The translations under genes were made by a program, and so were the position numbers. This document shows, piece after piece, positions 1 to 9,057 of a stretch of DNA of 40,525 bases. Origin of the DNA: Fibrobacter sp. UWB5 (GTDB lineage Bacteria > Fibrobacterota > Fibrobacteria > Fibrobacterales > Fibrobacteraceae); assembly GCF_002210295.1 (NCBI RefSeq), contig NZ_MWQH01000013.1, positions 1 through 40,525 of the forward strand. Reading direction: 5' to 3'. Under the pieces are notes generated by a model. That model saw only the letters and a program-made list of their open reading frames with translations. It was not told where the DNA came from and did no database searches. Positions within the stretch are counted from its first letter, which is position 1. Each line of letters starts with the position of its first letter.

Positions 1-54
1 CGTCAACGCGTGCAACGCGTTGCTAGTATCCTAGGGCTATGCCCGTATATGAAG

Positions 55-86
55 AACCGCCGGCTATGCCGGCGGGTCACTTTTTT
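55..86 (+). terminator. GC-rich hairpin with T-run
   Basis: CCGCCGGC (57-64) and GCCGGCGG (68-75) form a perfect 8-bp stem with a TAT loop, and a run of six T follows at 81-86. It could end a plus-strand transcript entering from outside the window. On the minus strand it lies just past the serA stop but lacks a clear U-run there. The 10-bp TAG-loop hairpin at the right edge of the window has a similar form, so it may instead be a REP-like repeat. Confidence 0.5.
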
Positions 87-128
87 CAATAAAATTGAAC
101 GGTCTTCGTGAGCCTCAAGCGACTCGTA

Positions 129-1295
129 TTAAAAATGAATGACGCGGACCTTGATGACCTTGTCGAGCTTGGAGAGCTTCTCGACGATAGAATCATCAAC
201 CTTGCTTTCCACGTCAACGAGGTTGTAGCCGATCTTGCCATTGCTCTTGTTGCTGAAAGAAGCAATGTTGATGCCTTCGGCGCCGAACACCTTCGTGATT
301 TCAGAAATCATGTTCGGAACGTCCTGGTTGATGACCACCACGCGGCTCTTGACGCCGGAATGCGGGTGATCAACGAGGGCCGGGAAGTTCACGGAATTGC
401 GGACGCAACCGTATTCGATGTAGTCCTTCAATTCTTCGACGGCCATCACGGCGCAGTTTTCTTCGGCTTCTTCGGTAGAAGCACCGAGGTGCGGGAAGCA
501 GGTGACCTTGTCGTTCTTGATGAGGTCTGCATCCGGGAAGTCGCAGAGGTAGCCCTGGAGAGAGCCAGAAGCGAGCATGTCGTTGACCGGAGCCATTTCC
601 ACGATACCGCCGCGGGCGAAGTTCATGATGTAGCTGCCCTTGAAGCCGGCGAGGTTCTTGCGGTTGAGCAAGTTTTCGGTCACGCCCTTGATGAACGGAA
701 CGTGCACGGTGAGGAAGTCGGAATTTGCAATCACGGTGTCGAGGTCGGCAATTTCAACCTTGTTGGAAAGTTCGTGCATGTTGGCGGCGTTCGGATACGG
801 TTCGTAAGCGAGCACGCGCATGTTCTTCCAACGGGCATAGTTGGCGACGAGCACGCCGATCTTGCCGAGACCGATCACGCCGAGAGTCTTACCGGCAAGT
901 TCCATACCGGCAAACTTCTTCTTACCGCTTTCAACGGTCTTGGCGAGGTCCGGATCGTTGGTGTCGAGGCCCTTGACCCATGCGGCAGCCTTGTCCACGT
1001 TACGGACGGCCATGCCGAGCACGGTCATCACGAGTTCGGCAACGGCGTTGGCGTTTGCACCCGGAGTGTTGAACACGCAAATACCCTTTGCAGAAGCCTT
1101 GTCGATGGTGATGTTGTTCACGCCAGCGCCGGCGCGGGCGACAGCCAGCAGGCCGTCAAAGTTGTCGGTATCAACCTGGGCGGAACGCACCAAGATGGCA
1201 TCCGGTTTTTCGATAGAATCGGAAACCTGGTAGAACGAGCCAAACAGGCTCAGGCCTTTCTTGGAAATGTTGTTCATCGTCTTAATAGTTGCCAT
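129..1295 (-). CDS. serA: D-3-phosphoglycerate dehydrogenase
   Basis: This enzyme oxidises 3-phosphoglycerate to 3-phosphohydroxypyruvate with NAD, the first step of serine biosynthesis in the cytosol. The 388-residue protein has an N-terminal substrate-binding half, a Rossmann NAD site (GVIGLGKIG near residue 140) and a C-terminal ACT domain from about residue 318 (INQDVPNMISEITKVF), the part that usually senses serine. The length fits the short ACT-only form without the extra intervening domain of long SerA proteins. The start is supported by AAAGGA about 9 nt upstream of ATG. It follows ispG on the same strand by 42 nt with no obvious promoter between them, so the two are probably co-transcribed. 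Confidence 0.93.
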   Translation of the reverse strand: MATIKTMNNISKKGLSLFGSFYQVSDSIEKPDAILVRSAQVDTDNFDGLLAVARAGAGVNNITIDKASAKGICVFNTPGANANAVAELVMTVLGMAVRNVDKAAAWVKGLDTNDPDLAKTVESGKKKFAGMELAGKTLGVIGLGKIGVLVANYARWKNMRVLAYEPYPNAANMHELSNKVEIADLDTVIANSDFLTVHVPFIKGVTENLLNRKNLAGFKGSYIMNFARGGIVEMAPVNDMLASGSLQGYLCDFPDADLIKNDKVTCFPHLGASTEEAEENCAVMAVEELKDYIEYGCVRNSVNFPALVDHPHSGVKSRVVVINQDVPNMISEITKVFGAEGINIASFSNKSNGKIGYNLVDVESKVDDSIVEKLSKLDKVIKVRVIHF

Positions 1296-1337
1296 TGTAT
1301 TGTCCTTTGTTAATGTTTAAAACTTTTGCGTGATTCG

Positions 1338-3077
1338 TTACGGTTCTACCCAGCGACCGCGATCCTTGATGAGGTTCACCAATTCTTCGATGGCGTCTTC
1401 TTCGGGGATGTTCTTCTTGACGGCCGTCTTGCCTTCGAACAGGGTAATGCGGCCGGGGCCACCGCCCACGTAACCGAAGTCGGCGTCGGCCATTTCGCCC
1501 GGGCCGTTCACGATGCAGCCCATGATGCCGATGGAAATGTCCGAGAGGTGACCAAAGCGGGCCTTGATCTTGCCCATGACTTGCTGGATGTCGTAGAGGG
1601 TGCGGCCGCAGCTCGGGCAGCTGATAAAGTTCGTCTTGCTGCGGCGGCAGTAGGCAGCCTGCAGAATGTCGAAGGCCAGAAGAACGCTTTCCTTGGCGCC
1701 CTTGTAACCGTCGATCACGACGGCGTCGCCAAGACCGTCGGTGACGAGACTTCCGATGTCGGCGGAAACGCGGAGCGTTTCACGTTCGTTGTCATTAATC
1801 TTGGCGTAAAGTAAAATCGGGTCTTTGCGACCTGCCGCTTCCAAAGCGGCGGCAAGGGCGCGCACGCCGGAAACCATCTCGGCTCCCGTGTAGCAGAATA
1901 CGGAACCGGCAGGCACGGCAGCTGGATTCGCTGCAAAGCCCGCGATATCCATGGCGTCCTTGAATTCTACAATCGGTTTTTCGTTCAAGCAGGGGAGAGC
2001 GAATTCCGCATTGCGGCGTTCGCCGGTGAGTGCAATCGCATCGGCTTTCACGCCGACCTTCACCGGGTTAGAACCACCGATTTCCACGCCCGACACCTTC
2101 ACGACTTCGGTCTCGCGGCGTTCGTAGTGGTACGGGTCTTTTTCGAGAACGGGCACCGCGTAGCTCACCGGCTTTGTCGGGAGAGCGCATGCCTTGATAA
2201 GTTCCTGAGCCACCGGGACTTCGGCCACCGGATCTTCGGTGAGCGATACGCGGATCGTGTCGGCAAGACCGTCAAGCAACAGAGCGCCGATGCCCGCGGC
2301 CGACTTCAGTCGTCCGTCGGCACCCGCGCCCGCTTCCGTGACGCCCACGTGGAACGGGTACGGCTTGAAACCTTCTTGCTTAATGCGGGCGGCGAGCATG
2401 CGGTAGGCGGCAATGGCTATGCGCGGGTTGCTGCTCTTGAGGCTCAAAACCACCTGGTCAAAATGTTCGGCTTCGCACACGGCCAAATATTCCATGGCGC
2501 TTTCCACCATGCCTTCCACCGTGTCGCCGTAGCGGTAAATCATACGGGCGGCAAGGGAACCGTGGTTCACGCCGATGCGGATGGCGCGACCGAGGCGCTT
2601 GGCCTCTTGCACAAACGGCGTAAAGGCTTCGGCCACCTTTTCCTTGCCTTCGTCAAAAGACTTGTCCGTCTGCTGGTCGAGTGTCAAAATACCTGTGTCG
2701 ACAAAGTTACCCGGATTGATGCGGACCTTTTCGACCCACTTGAGGGCTTCGAAAGCGGCCTTCGGCTGGAAATGGATGTCGGCAGAAACCGGCACCTTGC
2801 AACCGGCGGCACGCACCTGCTTCATCACTTCTTCGAGACCCTGGGCGTCTGCAAATGTCGGGGCGGTAATGCGAACCAGTCCGCAACCTACCTTGGCAAG
2901 TGCCAAAGTTTCGGCCACCGTGCGCTCCACATCTTTGGGCTTGGTGGTGGTCATGGACTGAACTAAAATGGGGGCATTGCCCCCGATAAGTGCGTCGCCA
3001 ACGCGAACCTGTACAGTTTCCCTGCGGACTGCGTTAAAGCGGTCGGCAACATAGGGGAATTCGCTAAACTTTGTCAT
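1338..3077 (-). CDS. ispG: 4-hydroxy-3-methylbut-2-enyl diphosphate synthase, long form
   Basis: IspG (GcpE) is the [4Fe-4S] enzyme that converts methylerythritol cyclodiphosphate to HMBPP in the MEP isoprenoid pathway. The N-terminal TIM barrel starts with the typical VRVGDALIGG and PILVQSMTTT stretches. The C-terminal iron-sulfur domain has CPSCGRT and MGCIVNGPGE, which supply the cluster cysteines and the NGPGE signature. At 579 residues it is the long form with an extra middle domain, as in plants, Chlamydia and Bacteroidetes, rather than the roughly 370-residue E. coli form. An upstream in-frame ATG at 3104 exists, but a TATCTT -10 box at 3085-3090 lies 7 nt before the ATG at 3077, so I place the start there (leaderless). 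Confidence 0.93.
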   Translation of the reverse strand: MTKFSEFPYVADRFNAVRRETVQVRVGDALIGGNAPILVQSMTTTKPKDVERTVAETLALAKVGCGLVRITAPTFADAQGLEEVMKQVRAAGCKVPVSADIHFQPKAAFEALKWVEKVRINPGNFVDTGILTLDQQTDKSFDEGKEKVAEAFTPFVQEAKRLGRAIRIGVNHGSLAARMIYRYGDTVEGMVESAMEYLAVCEAEHFDQVVLSLKSSNPRIAIAAYRMLAARIKQEGFKPYPFHVGVTEAGAGADGRLKSAAGIGALLLDGLADTIRVSLTEDPVAEVPVAQELIKACALPTKPVSYAVPVLEKDPYHYERRETEVVKVSGVEIGGSNPVKVGVKADAIALTGERRNAEFALPCLNEKPIVEFKDAMDIAGFAANPAAVPAGSVFCYTGAEMVSGVRALAAALEAAGRKDPILLYAKINDNERETLRVSADIGSLVTDGLGDAVVIDGYKGAKESVLLAFDILQAAYCRRSKTNFISCPSCGRTLYDIQQVMGKIKARFGHLSDISIGIMGCIVNGPGEMADADFGYVGGGPGRITLFEGKTAVKKNIPEEDAIEELVNLIKDRGRWVEP

Positions 3078-3083
3078 GCGCCC

Positions 3084-3090
3084 AAAGATA
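3084..3090 (-). promoter_or_regulatory. ispG leaderless promoter (-10 TATCTT)
   Basis: On the minus strand TATCTT (3090-3085) is followed by exactly 7 nt and then the ispG ATG. The predicted transcription start therefore falls on or next to the start codon. It lies in the 28-nt gap after the HD-GYP gene. Confidence 0.6.
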
Positions 3091-3105
3091 GCATTTTTTC
3101 GCAAT

Positions 3106-4806
3106 TTAGGCTTCGTCTTCGCTCAAGCTTTGATAATATTCTTCAAGTTTTTTGCGGCAGGCGATAAAGCAATCCTTTAGTGCCGGGTCAAACTGCGTGC
3201 CCATGCCTTCGATAATGATATCGTAGGCTTCGCTGAACGACATTTCGGCCTTGTAGCAACGCTTGGACACCAAGGCGTCGTACACGTCGGCAATGGCCAT
3301 GATGCGGGCTTCGAACGGAATTTCGGTCCCTTTGAGTTTCTTGGGGTAGCCGAAACCGTCGAAACGTTCGTGGTGGTATCGGGCGACGTTCTTTGCGATT
3401 TTCACAAAGTCCGGAGATTCCACTGCCGTGAGCAAGTTTTCGACAATCATGGCTCCCTTCTCGGGGTGTTCCTTCATTTCTTCGTATTCCTGCGGAGTAA
3501 AGCGGCCGGGCTTTCTCAAAATGCGGTCATCGATTGCGATCTTGCCGATATCATGCATCGGGGCTGCCGAAACCAGGCTGTCGTAGAAGAATTCGGACTG
3601 TCCAAGAGTCGGGTCCTTGCGCAGGTATTCGACCAGAATTTGCACCACGCGGCTTGTACGCTTGATATGGCTACCGGTGTTGCTGTCGCGGCTTTCGACC
3701 ATGTGGGCCATACCCACGACCATTTGTTCCTGAATCGAACGAATCTGCGTGTCGTTTTCCTTGAGCATCAATTCAAGGCGCACGTTGTTCGTACCCAACA
3801 TGTTGATGTAATTGTGCATGCTGGTTTCGTCTTCGATTCGGAACATGTTGATTTTTTCGGAACCCGAAAGCGGAAGCTGGCGAAGCAGAATCTTGTAGTA
3901 TTTTCCGTCTTGCTCAAACTTCTTTTCTATAGTCTCGTCGCCTTGTTTCAGTTCCTTGTTCCAGGCAATCAGCAAATGGTTCAGTTCAGAATTGTCGGGG
4001 GTGGAGTGGTCAATACGGCAATTTTTCAGGTCAGGGAAGGTCTCGTAGGCCACCGCGTTACAACCGAGGAACTTGTTTTTCGTAGAAATGAGAAGGTAAC
4101 TGTCGGTGTTCTGGGTTTCGAGAACCTGCGAAATAATATCTTCCACGTCGTAGCGTTTGACTCTAAAGCAAATATACAGGAGCGCAAACTGGTCGAACAC
4201 GTACACCGCGGGCATGACCAAGGTGTCGGTTTCGACCACGCGTGAAATAAAGAACGAAAGAATAGATACGGCTTCAATCGAAGACAGCGCCACTAGACTC
4301 TTGAACGAGACGTTTTTCTTTTTAATAAAGGCGAACACAATGAGGCTTACGTTGATGATGACAAAGCCCACCATGACGAAATTGAATATGTCGTGCCCGA
4401 TTGCGTATTCGGCGCTAAAATTGCCTACGCCGTTAGTCTGGATGAACTTGATGGTCTTGTAATAGAATCCATTGAATCCGACCGTCATCGATAGAGCCAA
4501 GACGACAAAGACAATCAACAGGAGTATATCGTAGCTCCATGCCGGAAACTTGATCTTGCAAATAGAAAGGCATGCCTTAAAGGTCAGAACGGGCAAGAAC
4601 ATCGAACCAAGATAAATCATCTTGTTCGAAAGAATCGCCTGGTCCACGTTGGTCGAAAAAGCAAGTAACAGATGGCCTAAACAAGCGATAAAGGCGCAGA
4701 AAAAGAGCAGCGGGTACGGGCCAGTCTGCTTTGGATTGACTCGGTATTGCAGACAAAAGTTAAGCGCTGCGACAACAGTTAAAAACGTCAAAAAAATAAT
4801 GACCAT
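3106..4806 (-). CDS. membrane-bound HD-GYP domain phosphodiesterase
   Basis: This is probably a cyclic-di-GMP phosphodiesterase anchored in the inner membrane. The N-terminal ~220 residues hold about seven hydrophobic segments (a 7TM sensor-like region). A PAS-like or linker region follows, then a C-terminal HD-GYP domain with ESRDSNTGSH, HDIGKIAID, ARYHHERFDGFGYP and the ADVYDAL region. All the metal-binding His/Asp motifs and the GYP signature are present, so the domain should be active. There is no GGDEF domain. An ATG at 4839 would lie only 4 nt after a TATATT box (4849-4844), too close for translation from that promoter. I therefore prefer ATG 4806, which opens directly into the first membrane segment (MVIIFLTFL). 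The ligand is unknown. Confidence 0.82.
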   Translation of the reverse strand: MVIIFLTFLTVVAALNFCLQYRVNPKQTGPYPLLFFCAFIACLGHLLLAFSTNVDQAILSNKMIYLGSMFLPVLTFKACLSICKIKFPAWSYDILLLIVFVVLALSMTVGFNGFYYKTIKFIQTNGVGNFSAEYAIGHDIFNFVMVGFVIINVSLIVFAFIKKKNVSFKSLVALSSIEAVSILSFFISRVVETDTLVMPAVYVFDQFALLYICFRVKRYDVEDIISQVLETQNTDSYLLISTKNKFLGCNAVAYETFPDLKNCRIDHSTPDNSELNHLLIAWNKELKQGDETIEKKFEQDGKYYKILLRQLPLSGSEKINMFRIEDETSMHNYINMLGTNNVRLELMLKENDTQIRSIQEQMVVGMAHMVESRDSNTGSHIKRTSRVVQILVEYLRKDPTLGQSEFFYDSLVSAAPMHDIGKIAIDDRILRKPGRFTPQEYEEMKEHPEKGAMIVENLLTAVESPDFVKIAKNVARYHHERFDGFGYPKKLKGTEIPFEARIMAIADVYDALVSKRCYKAEMSFSEAYDIIIEGMGTQFDPALKDCFIACRKKLEEYYQSLSEDEA

Positions 4807-4904
4807 ACAAATCCCATCTATTTGTACAACACACCCCATATTAAATATAAATTAAAATTTACTCGTGCGAGTGGGGGACCAAAAAGAAATCTGTCTAAAA
4901 AGCG

Positions 4905-4943
4905 TGTAAAAGATACAGCCGCCAATCTTTTGATTGACGACTG
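4905..4943 (-). terminator. terminator of the rpsO-pnp operon
   Basis: Read on the minus strand, a 12-bp stem (4943-4932 pairing with 4927-4916, with two G-U pairs) closes an AAAA loop. It is followed by the U-rich stretch TATCTTTTA. It begins about 30 nt past the pnp stop. Confidence 0.65.
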
Positions 4944-4974
4944 CAACAATCTGTATTACAGAATTTGTTCTGAA

Positions 4975-7230
4975 TTAGGCTTCAGCCGGTGCTTCAGGTG
5001 CAGCCGGAGCTTCTGCAACAGGAGCTTCAGCGGCCGGTGCTTCGGCAGCGGGCTTCGGAGGGAGCAAAGCCTTCATGGAAAGCTTCACCTTGCCCTTCGG
5101 GTCAACACCGAGGCAGAGCACTTCGACTTCGTCACCCACGTGAACGACGTCTTCGACCTTATCGACGCGGTGGTCGGCAAGTTCGGAGATGTGCACGAGG
5201 CCGTCGCGACCCGGGAGGATTTCGACGAACGCGCCAAACGGCTGGATCGTCTTGACCTTGCCCTTGTACTTGCGGCCCGGTTCGGGTTCGGCAGTGAGTT
5301 CTTCGATCATGCGGCGGCAAACTGCAGCGGCCTTGCCACTCGGGGCGGCAATGTCGATGTTGCCATCGTCGTCGATGTTGATCGTGCAACCCGTCTGAGA
5401 CTGCATGCCCTTGATCACGGAGCCACCGGAACCGATGACGTCGCGAATCTTGTTGGTCGGGATGCGCATCTTGATCATGGTCGGAGCCTTCTCGGAAACC
5501 TTCGGACGCGGAGCGGCGAGGCCGAGTTCAGCCATCTTGCCGAGAATGTGCAGACGGCCTTGGCGAGCCTGTTCCAGAGCTTCGCGCATGAGTTCCGGCG
5601 TAATGCCGCGGATCTTGATATCCATCTGGAAGGCAGTGATACCTTCGGCAGTACCCGTCACCTTGAAGTCCATATCGCCGAGGTGGTCTTCCGTACCGGT
5701 GATGTCGGTCAAGATCTTGATCTTGCCGCCTTCCTTCACGGAACCCTTTTCGGAGATGAGGCCCATGGCGACACCTGCGACCGGAGCCTTGATAGGAACG
5801 CCAGCGTCCATCAAGCTGAGGCAGCCACCGCAAACAGAGGCCATGGAAGAAGAACCGTTGGATTCCTGAATTTCGGAAACCACGCGGATGGTGTACGGGA
5901 AGTCTTCCGGCAGCGGAAGAACGGCGGCGAGAGAGCGTTCGGCCAAGTGACCGTGACCGATTTCGCGGCGGCTCATGCCGAGGCGCTTGCATTCACCCAC
6001 GCAGTACGGCGGGAAGTTGTAATGCAGCATGTAGCTCTTGGAGCCTTCGCCCTGCAGGCTTTCGTAGCGCTGTTCGTCGGCCTTGGAGCCGAGCGTGCAG
6101 ACCACGAGACCCTGGGTTTCGCCACGCTGGAAGATTGCAGAACCGTGGGCGCTCGGGAGAACGCCGAGTTCGATTTCGATCGGGCGGACTTCGGTCGTAG
6201 TACGGCCGTCGAGACGCACGTCTTCGTTCAGGATCATTTCGCGCATGGCTGTGCGTTCGTAGTCGCTGAAGATTGCCTTAGCGTCTGCAACGAGAGCAGG
6301 ATCCTGTTCTTCGTCCTTGCCGATGATGGCGAGAATGCGTTCGTCTTCGAGCATCTTCGCGCAGAGGTCTGCCATAGCCGGATAGAAGTCGGTCTTCACC
6401 ATGTTGGAGTGGACGTCCTTGTTCAGTTCGTCCCACACGACTTCCTTCACCGTGGCGAGAAGCTTTTCGTGGGCTTCGCCAACGTGCTGCGGCTTGAGCT
6501 CCATCTTCGGCTTGGCGCAGCGGTCCACCAGTTCCTGTTGGGCCTTGCACATGGCCTTGATAGCTTCGTGGCCAGCGAGAATTGCGTTGATCATCGTGTC
6601 TTCGGACACTTCGTAGGCACCGCCTTCCACCATGCAGACGGAATCTTCGGTACCGGCGACCACCAGGTCCAGATCGGCGCAGGCCATCTGTTCGTAGGTG
6701 GGCATCACGATGTTCTGGCCATCGACCACGGCCACGCGTACGGCGGCAACCTGCTGTTCGAAGGGCAGTTCAGAAAGACCGATAGAGAGGGATGCTGCAG
6801 ACACGCCGAGCACATCCGGTGCAAACTTGCGGTCAGCAGAAAGAACCTGCACAATTACCTGGACTTCGCGCGTGAAGTTCTCGGGGAACATCGGGCGAAT
6901 CGGGCGGTCAATGATACGGGCAGAAAGAGTTTCTTCGTCAGAGGGACGACCAGCTTCACGCTTGCTGTAGCCACCCGGGAGGCGACCAGCGGCGTAAGCC
7001 TTTTCGCGATATTCCACAGTGAGAGGGAAGAAATCACCTTCTTTTTCTTCGCCGTAGCAGACAGTGGAAAGCACGAATGCATCGCCCATCTTGGCGACTG
7101 CAGCACCGCGTGCCTGCTTGGCAATACGGCCCGTTTCAAACGTGATGACGCGGCCATCGGGAAGCGTTACGGACACTTCCTTCGGGTCGAGCATCTTGCC
7201 GTATTTTTGATGGTATGCGTCAATAGACAT
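4975..7230 (-). CDS. pnp: polyribonucleotide nucleotidyltransferase (PNPase)
   Basis: PNPase degrades RNA 3' to 5' with phosphate and takes part in mRNA turnover. The 751 residues contain two RNase PH-like domains (an early one with FPLTVEYREK, and the second with GETQGLVVCTLG and the HYNFPPYCVGE stretch), then a KH domain (IRDVIGSGGSVIKG) and an S1 domain (KGKVKTIQPFGAFVEILPG). The C-terminus is a low-complexity Ala/Pro/Glu tail of about 25 residues. The start is supported by GGAGA 5 nt upstream of ATG. It sits 21 nt after rpsO, the classic rpsO-pnp order, and ends at a hairpin terminator. Confidence 0.96.
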   Translation of the reverse strand: MSIDAYHQKYGKMLDPKEVSVTLPDGRVITFETGRIAKQARGAAVAKMGDAFVLSTVCYGEEKEGDFFPLTVEYREKAYAAGRLPGGYSKREAGRPSDEETLSARIIDRPIRPMFPENFTREVQVIVQVLSADRKFAPDVLGVSAASLSIGLSELPFEQQVAAVRVAVVDGQNIVMPTYEQMACADLDLVVAGTEDSVCMVEGGAYEVSEDTMINAILAGHEAIKAMCKAQQELVDRCAKPKMELKPQHVGEAHEKLLATVKEVVWDELNKDVHSNMVKTDFYPAMADLCAKMLEDERILAIIGKDEEQDPALVADAKAIFSDYERTAMREMILNEDVRLDGRTTTEVRPIEIELGVLPSAHGSAIFQRGETQGLVVCTLGSKADEQRYESLQGEGSKSYMLHYNFPPYCVGECKRLGMSRREIGHGHLAERSLAAVLPLPEDFPYTIRVVSEIQESNGSSSMASVCGGCLSLMDAGVPIKAPVAGVAMGLISEKGSVKEGGKIKILTDITGTEDHLGDMDFKVTGTAEGITAFQMDIKIRGITPELMREALEQARQGRLHILGKMAELGLAAPRPKVSEKAPTMIKMRIPTNKIRDVIGSGGSVIKGMQSQTGCTINIDDDGNIDIAAPSGKAAAVCRRMIEELTAEPEPGRKYKGKVKTIQPFGAFVEILPGRDGLVHISELADHRVDKVEDVVHVGDEVEVLCLGVDPKGKVKLSMKALLPPKPAAEAPAAEAPVAEAPAAPEAPAEA

Positions 7231-7251
7231 AAATTTCTCCAGTCTGAAGAA

Positions 7252-7524
7252 TTAGCCGCGCAGACCGAGTTCCTTGATCAAGGCACGCTGGGCGATAATG
7301 TCCTTTTCGCCGTAGTACTTGAGGAGGTTCTTGCGCTTAGAAACCATCATGGACAGACCGCGCAGGGAGTGGAAGTCCTTCTTGTGGGTCTTTGCATGTT
7401 CGGTGAGGTTCTTGATCTTCTCGGTGAGGAGAGCGATCTGAACGCGGACGTTACCGGTGTCCTTTTCGTTTGCTCCGAACTTAGCGGTGATTTCTGCAGC
7501 CTTTTCTTTAGTGATAGTAGCCAT
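7252..7524 (-). CDS. rpsO: 30S ribosomal protein S15
   Basis: S15 binds the central domain of 16S rRNA early in 30S assembly. The 90-residue product has the family's typical length and the conserved stretches TGNVRVQIALLTEKI, HKKDFHSLRGL and KRKNLLKYY. The reading frame stays open far upstream, but AAAGGA lies about 9 nt before the ATG at 7524 and the protein aligns from MATITKEK, so that start is chosen over the ATG 9 nt upstream. It leads the operon with pnp and is preceded by a leader of about 120 nt. Confidence 0.95.
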   Translation of the reverse strand: MATITKEKAAEITAKFGANEKDTGNVRVQIALLTEKIKNLTEHAKTHKKDFHSLRGLSMMVSKRKNLLKYYGEKDIIAQRALIKELGLRG

Positions 7525-7656
7525 TATAGCCATTCCTTTTTTTGTGTTTGTTGTTTCATTACATGTTTTTGTCCGAGTTTCTCTGCTCTTGCACCAGTGG
7601 AATTGGCGAATCTGGTCACAGGACCCAGGCAAAAATGCAATTTGCGCGTAAATATA
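7525..7656 (-). promoter_or_regulatory. rpsO promoter and long 5' leader
   Basis: TATATT on the minus strand (7656-7651) is the likely -10 box, giving a leader of roughly 118 nt. The leader can form a GGTC/GACC hairpin and an ACCAG/CTGGT stem before the AAAGGA ribosome site. S15 represses its own mRNA through structured leaders in several bacteria, so a similar role is possible here but not shown. Confidence 0.45.
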
Positions 7657-7672
7657 GGTAAAAAAGCGGATT

Positions 7673-7708
7673 TGTCATTCCCGGCTTGACCGGGAATCTC
7701 CTTTTTTA
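7673..7708. repeat. palindromic REP-like repeat, copy 1
   Basis: ATTCCCGG and CCGGGAAT pair around a CTTGA loop and are followed by CTCC and a T-run. A nearly identical copy of about 35 nt lies at 23808-23842. As a hairpin with a T-run it could also act as a terminator. It sits between the divergent rpsO and thiH promoters. Confidence 0.75.
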
Positions 7709-7780
7709 GGGCTAAAATAGAGCAAAAAAGGGAAAAATTTTAGGAAAAAACGACTTCTAGCAAGATTTGGGCATCTTTTC

Positions 7781-7794
7781 TATATTTTCGCGCC
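7781..7794 (+). promoter_or_regulatory. thiH leaderless promoter
   Basis: TATATT at 7781-7786 is followed by 8 nt and then the GTG start of thiH. No ribosome-binding site fits in this space, and there is no room for a TPP riboswitch between promoter and gene. Confidence 0.6.
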
Positions 7795-9054
7795 GTGGAA
7801 AGAAAAGACAACAACTATCTGTTTGATTCAGGCAACCTTTCCGAAGGGGCGCTTGCGAAAAAGCACCGCATCGAAAACGACCCTAGTGCACGTACTAATA
7901 TAATGGACTACCTGCCCGGCATGGAAGTGATCCAGTCGGACATCGCTGACAAGGTCCTTTCCGAATCCGAGAACTACGATTACAGCAAGTACACCGGCAA
8001 GGACGTCAAGCGCGCTCTGGAACATGAACGCTGCTCGCTCGAGGATTTTAAGGCGCTCCTTTCTCCGGCGGCCGCTCCGTACCTGGAGCAGATGGCCGCG
8101 AAGGCGAAAATCGAGACGAGCAAGCACTTTGGCAATAACGTCTATTTCTTCACGCCGCTCTACATCGCGAACTACTGCGAAAACTACTGTGTCTATTGCG
8201 GGTTCAACTGCTACAACCACATCAAGCGTATGCAGCTCACCATGGAGCAGATCGAGCACGAGATGAAGGTCATCGCCGACAGCGGCATGGAAGAAATCCT
8301 GATTCTCACCGGCGAAAGCCGCGCCAAAAGCAGCGTGGAATACATCGGCGAGGCCTGCAAACTGGCCCGCAAGTATTTCCGCATGGTGGGCATTGAAGTC
8401 TACCCGGTCAACGTCGACGAATACCGCTACCTGCACGAATGCGGGGTAGACTACGTGACGGTTTTCCAGGAAACCTACGACAAGGTTCGTTTCGAACAAC
8501 TTCACCTGATGGGTCACAAGCGCGTGTTCCCGTACCGATTCGATTCGCAGGAACGCGCCCTGATGGCGGGCATGCGCGGCGTGGCGTTCTCTGCATTGCT
8601 TGGTCTTTCGGACTTCCGCCGCGACGCGCTCGCCTCGGCACTGCACGTGTATTACTTACAAAAGAAGTATCCGCATGCCGAAATGAGCTTGAGCTGCCCG
8701 CGACTCCGCCCCATTATCAATAACGACAAAATCGACCCGCTGGATGTTCACGAAAAGGAACTCTGCCAGGTGCTTTGCGCTTACCGCATCTTCTTGCCGT
8801 ACGTGGGCATTACGGTTTCCAGCCGCGAAAGCAAGGAATTCCGCAACGGCATCGTGAAGATTGCGGCGACGAAGGTTTCTGCAGGTGTTTCTACGGGCAT
8901 TGGCGACCACGAAAGCAAGTACAGCGGTCACGACGACGGCGAAGGCGGCGACGAGCAGTTTGAAATAAATGATGGCCGCAGCTTCAACGCCATGTACAGC
9001 GACATTTCGGGCGAAGGCCTGCAGCCAGTATTGAACGATTACTTGTATGTATAA
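7795..9054 (+). CDS. thiH: 2-iminoacetate synthase (thiazole synthesis)
   Basis: ThiH is a radical SAM enzyme that cleaves tyrosine to dehydroglycine (2-iminoacetate) and p-cresol, and dehydroglycine feeds ThiG. The 419-residue protein has the CxxxCxxC cluster motif as CENYCVYC (about residues 136-143) followed by GF, then the conserved LTGESR and the FQETYD region. The C-terminal part contains SCPRLRP and a late VSAGVSTGIGDH segment typical of the ThiH C-terminal domain. HydG is a relative but would carry an extra C-terminal cluster motif that I do not see. The gene starts with GTG directly after a -10 box. It stands alone, about 30 kb from thiS-thiF-thiG. Its stop lies 3 nt from that of the convergent pseudopilin gene. 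Confidence 0.92.
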   Translation: MERKDNNYLFDSGNLSEGALAKKHRIENDPSARTNIMDYLPGMEVIQSDIADKVLSESENYDYSKYTGKDVKRALEHERCSLEDFKALLSPAAAPYLEQMAAKAKIETSKHFGNNVYFFTPLYIANYCENYCVYCGFNCYNHIKRMQLTMEQIEHEMKVIADSGMEEILILTGESRAKSSVEYIGEACKLARKYFRMVGIEVYPVNVDEYRYLHECGVDYVTVFQETYDKVRFEQLHLMGHKRVFPYRFDSQERALMAGMRGVAFSALLGLSDFRRDALASALHVYYLQKKYPHAEMSLSCPRLRPIINNDKIDPLDVHEKELCQVLCAYRIFLPYVGITVSSRESKEFRNGIVKIAATKVSAGVSTGIGDHESKYSGHDDGEGGDEQFEINDGRSFNAMYSDISGEGLQPVLNDYLYV

Positions 9055-9057
9055 CGG

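Noticed and set aside
108-1313. 401-residue open frame on the plus strand
   Set aside because: It is antisense to serA, whose NAD and ACT motifs are unmistakable.
4822-7689. 955-residue open frame on the plus strand
   Set aside because: It is antisense to pnp and rpsO, which are clear homologues with good ribosome sites. The antisense product is low-complexity and matches no family; it results from codon bias.
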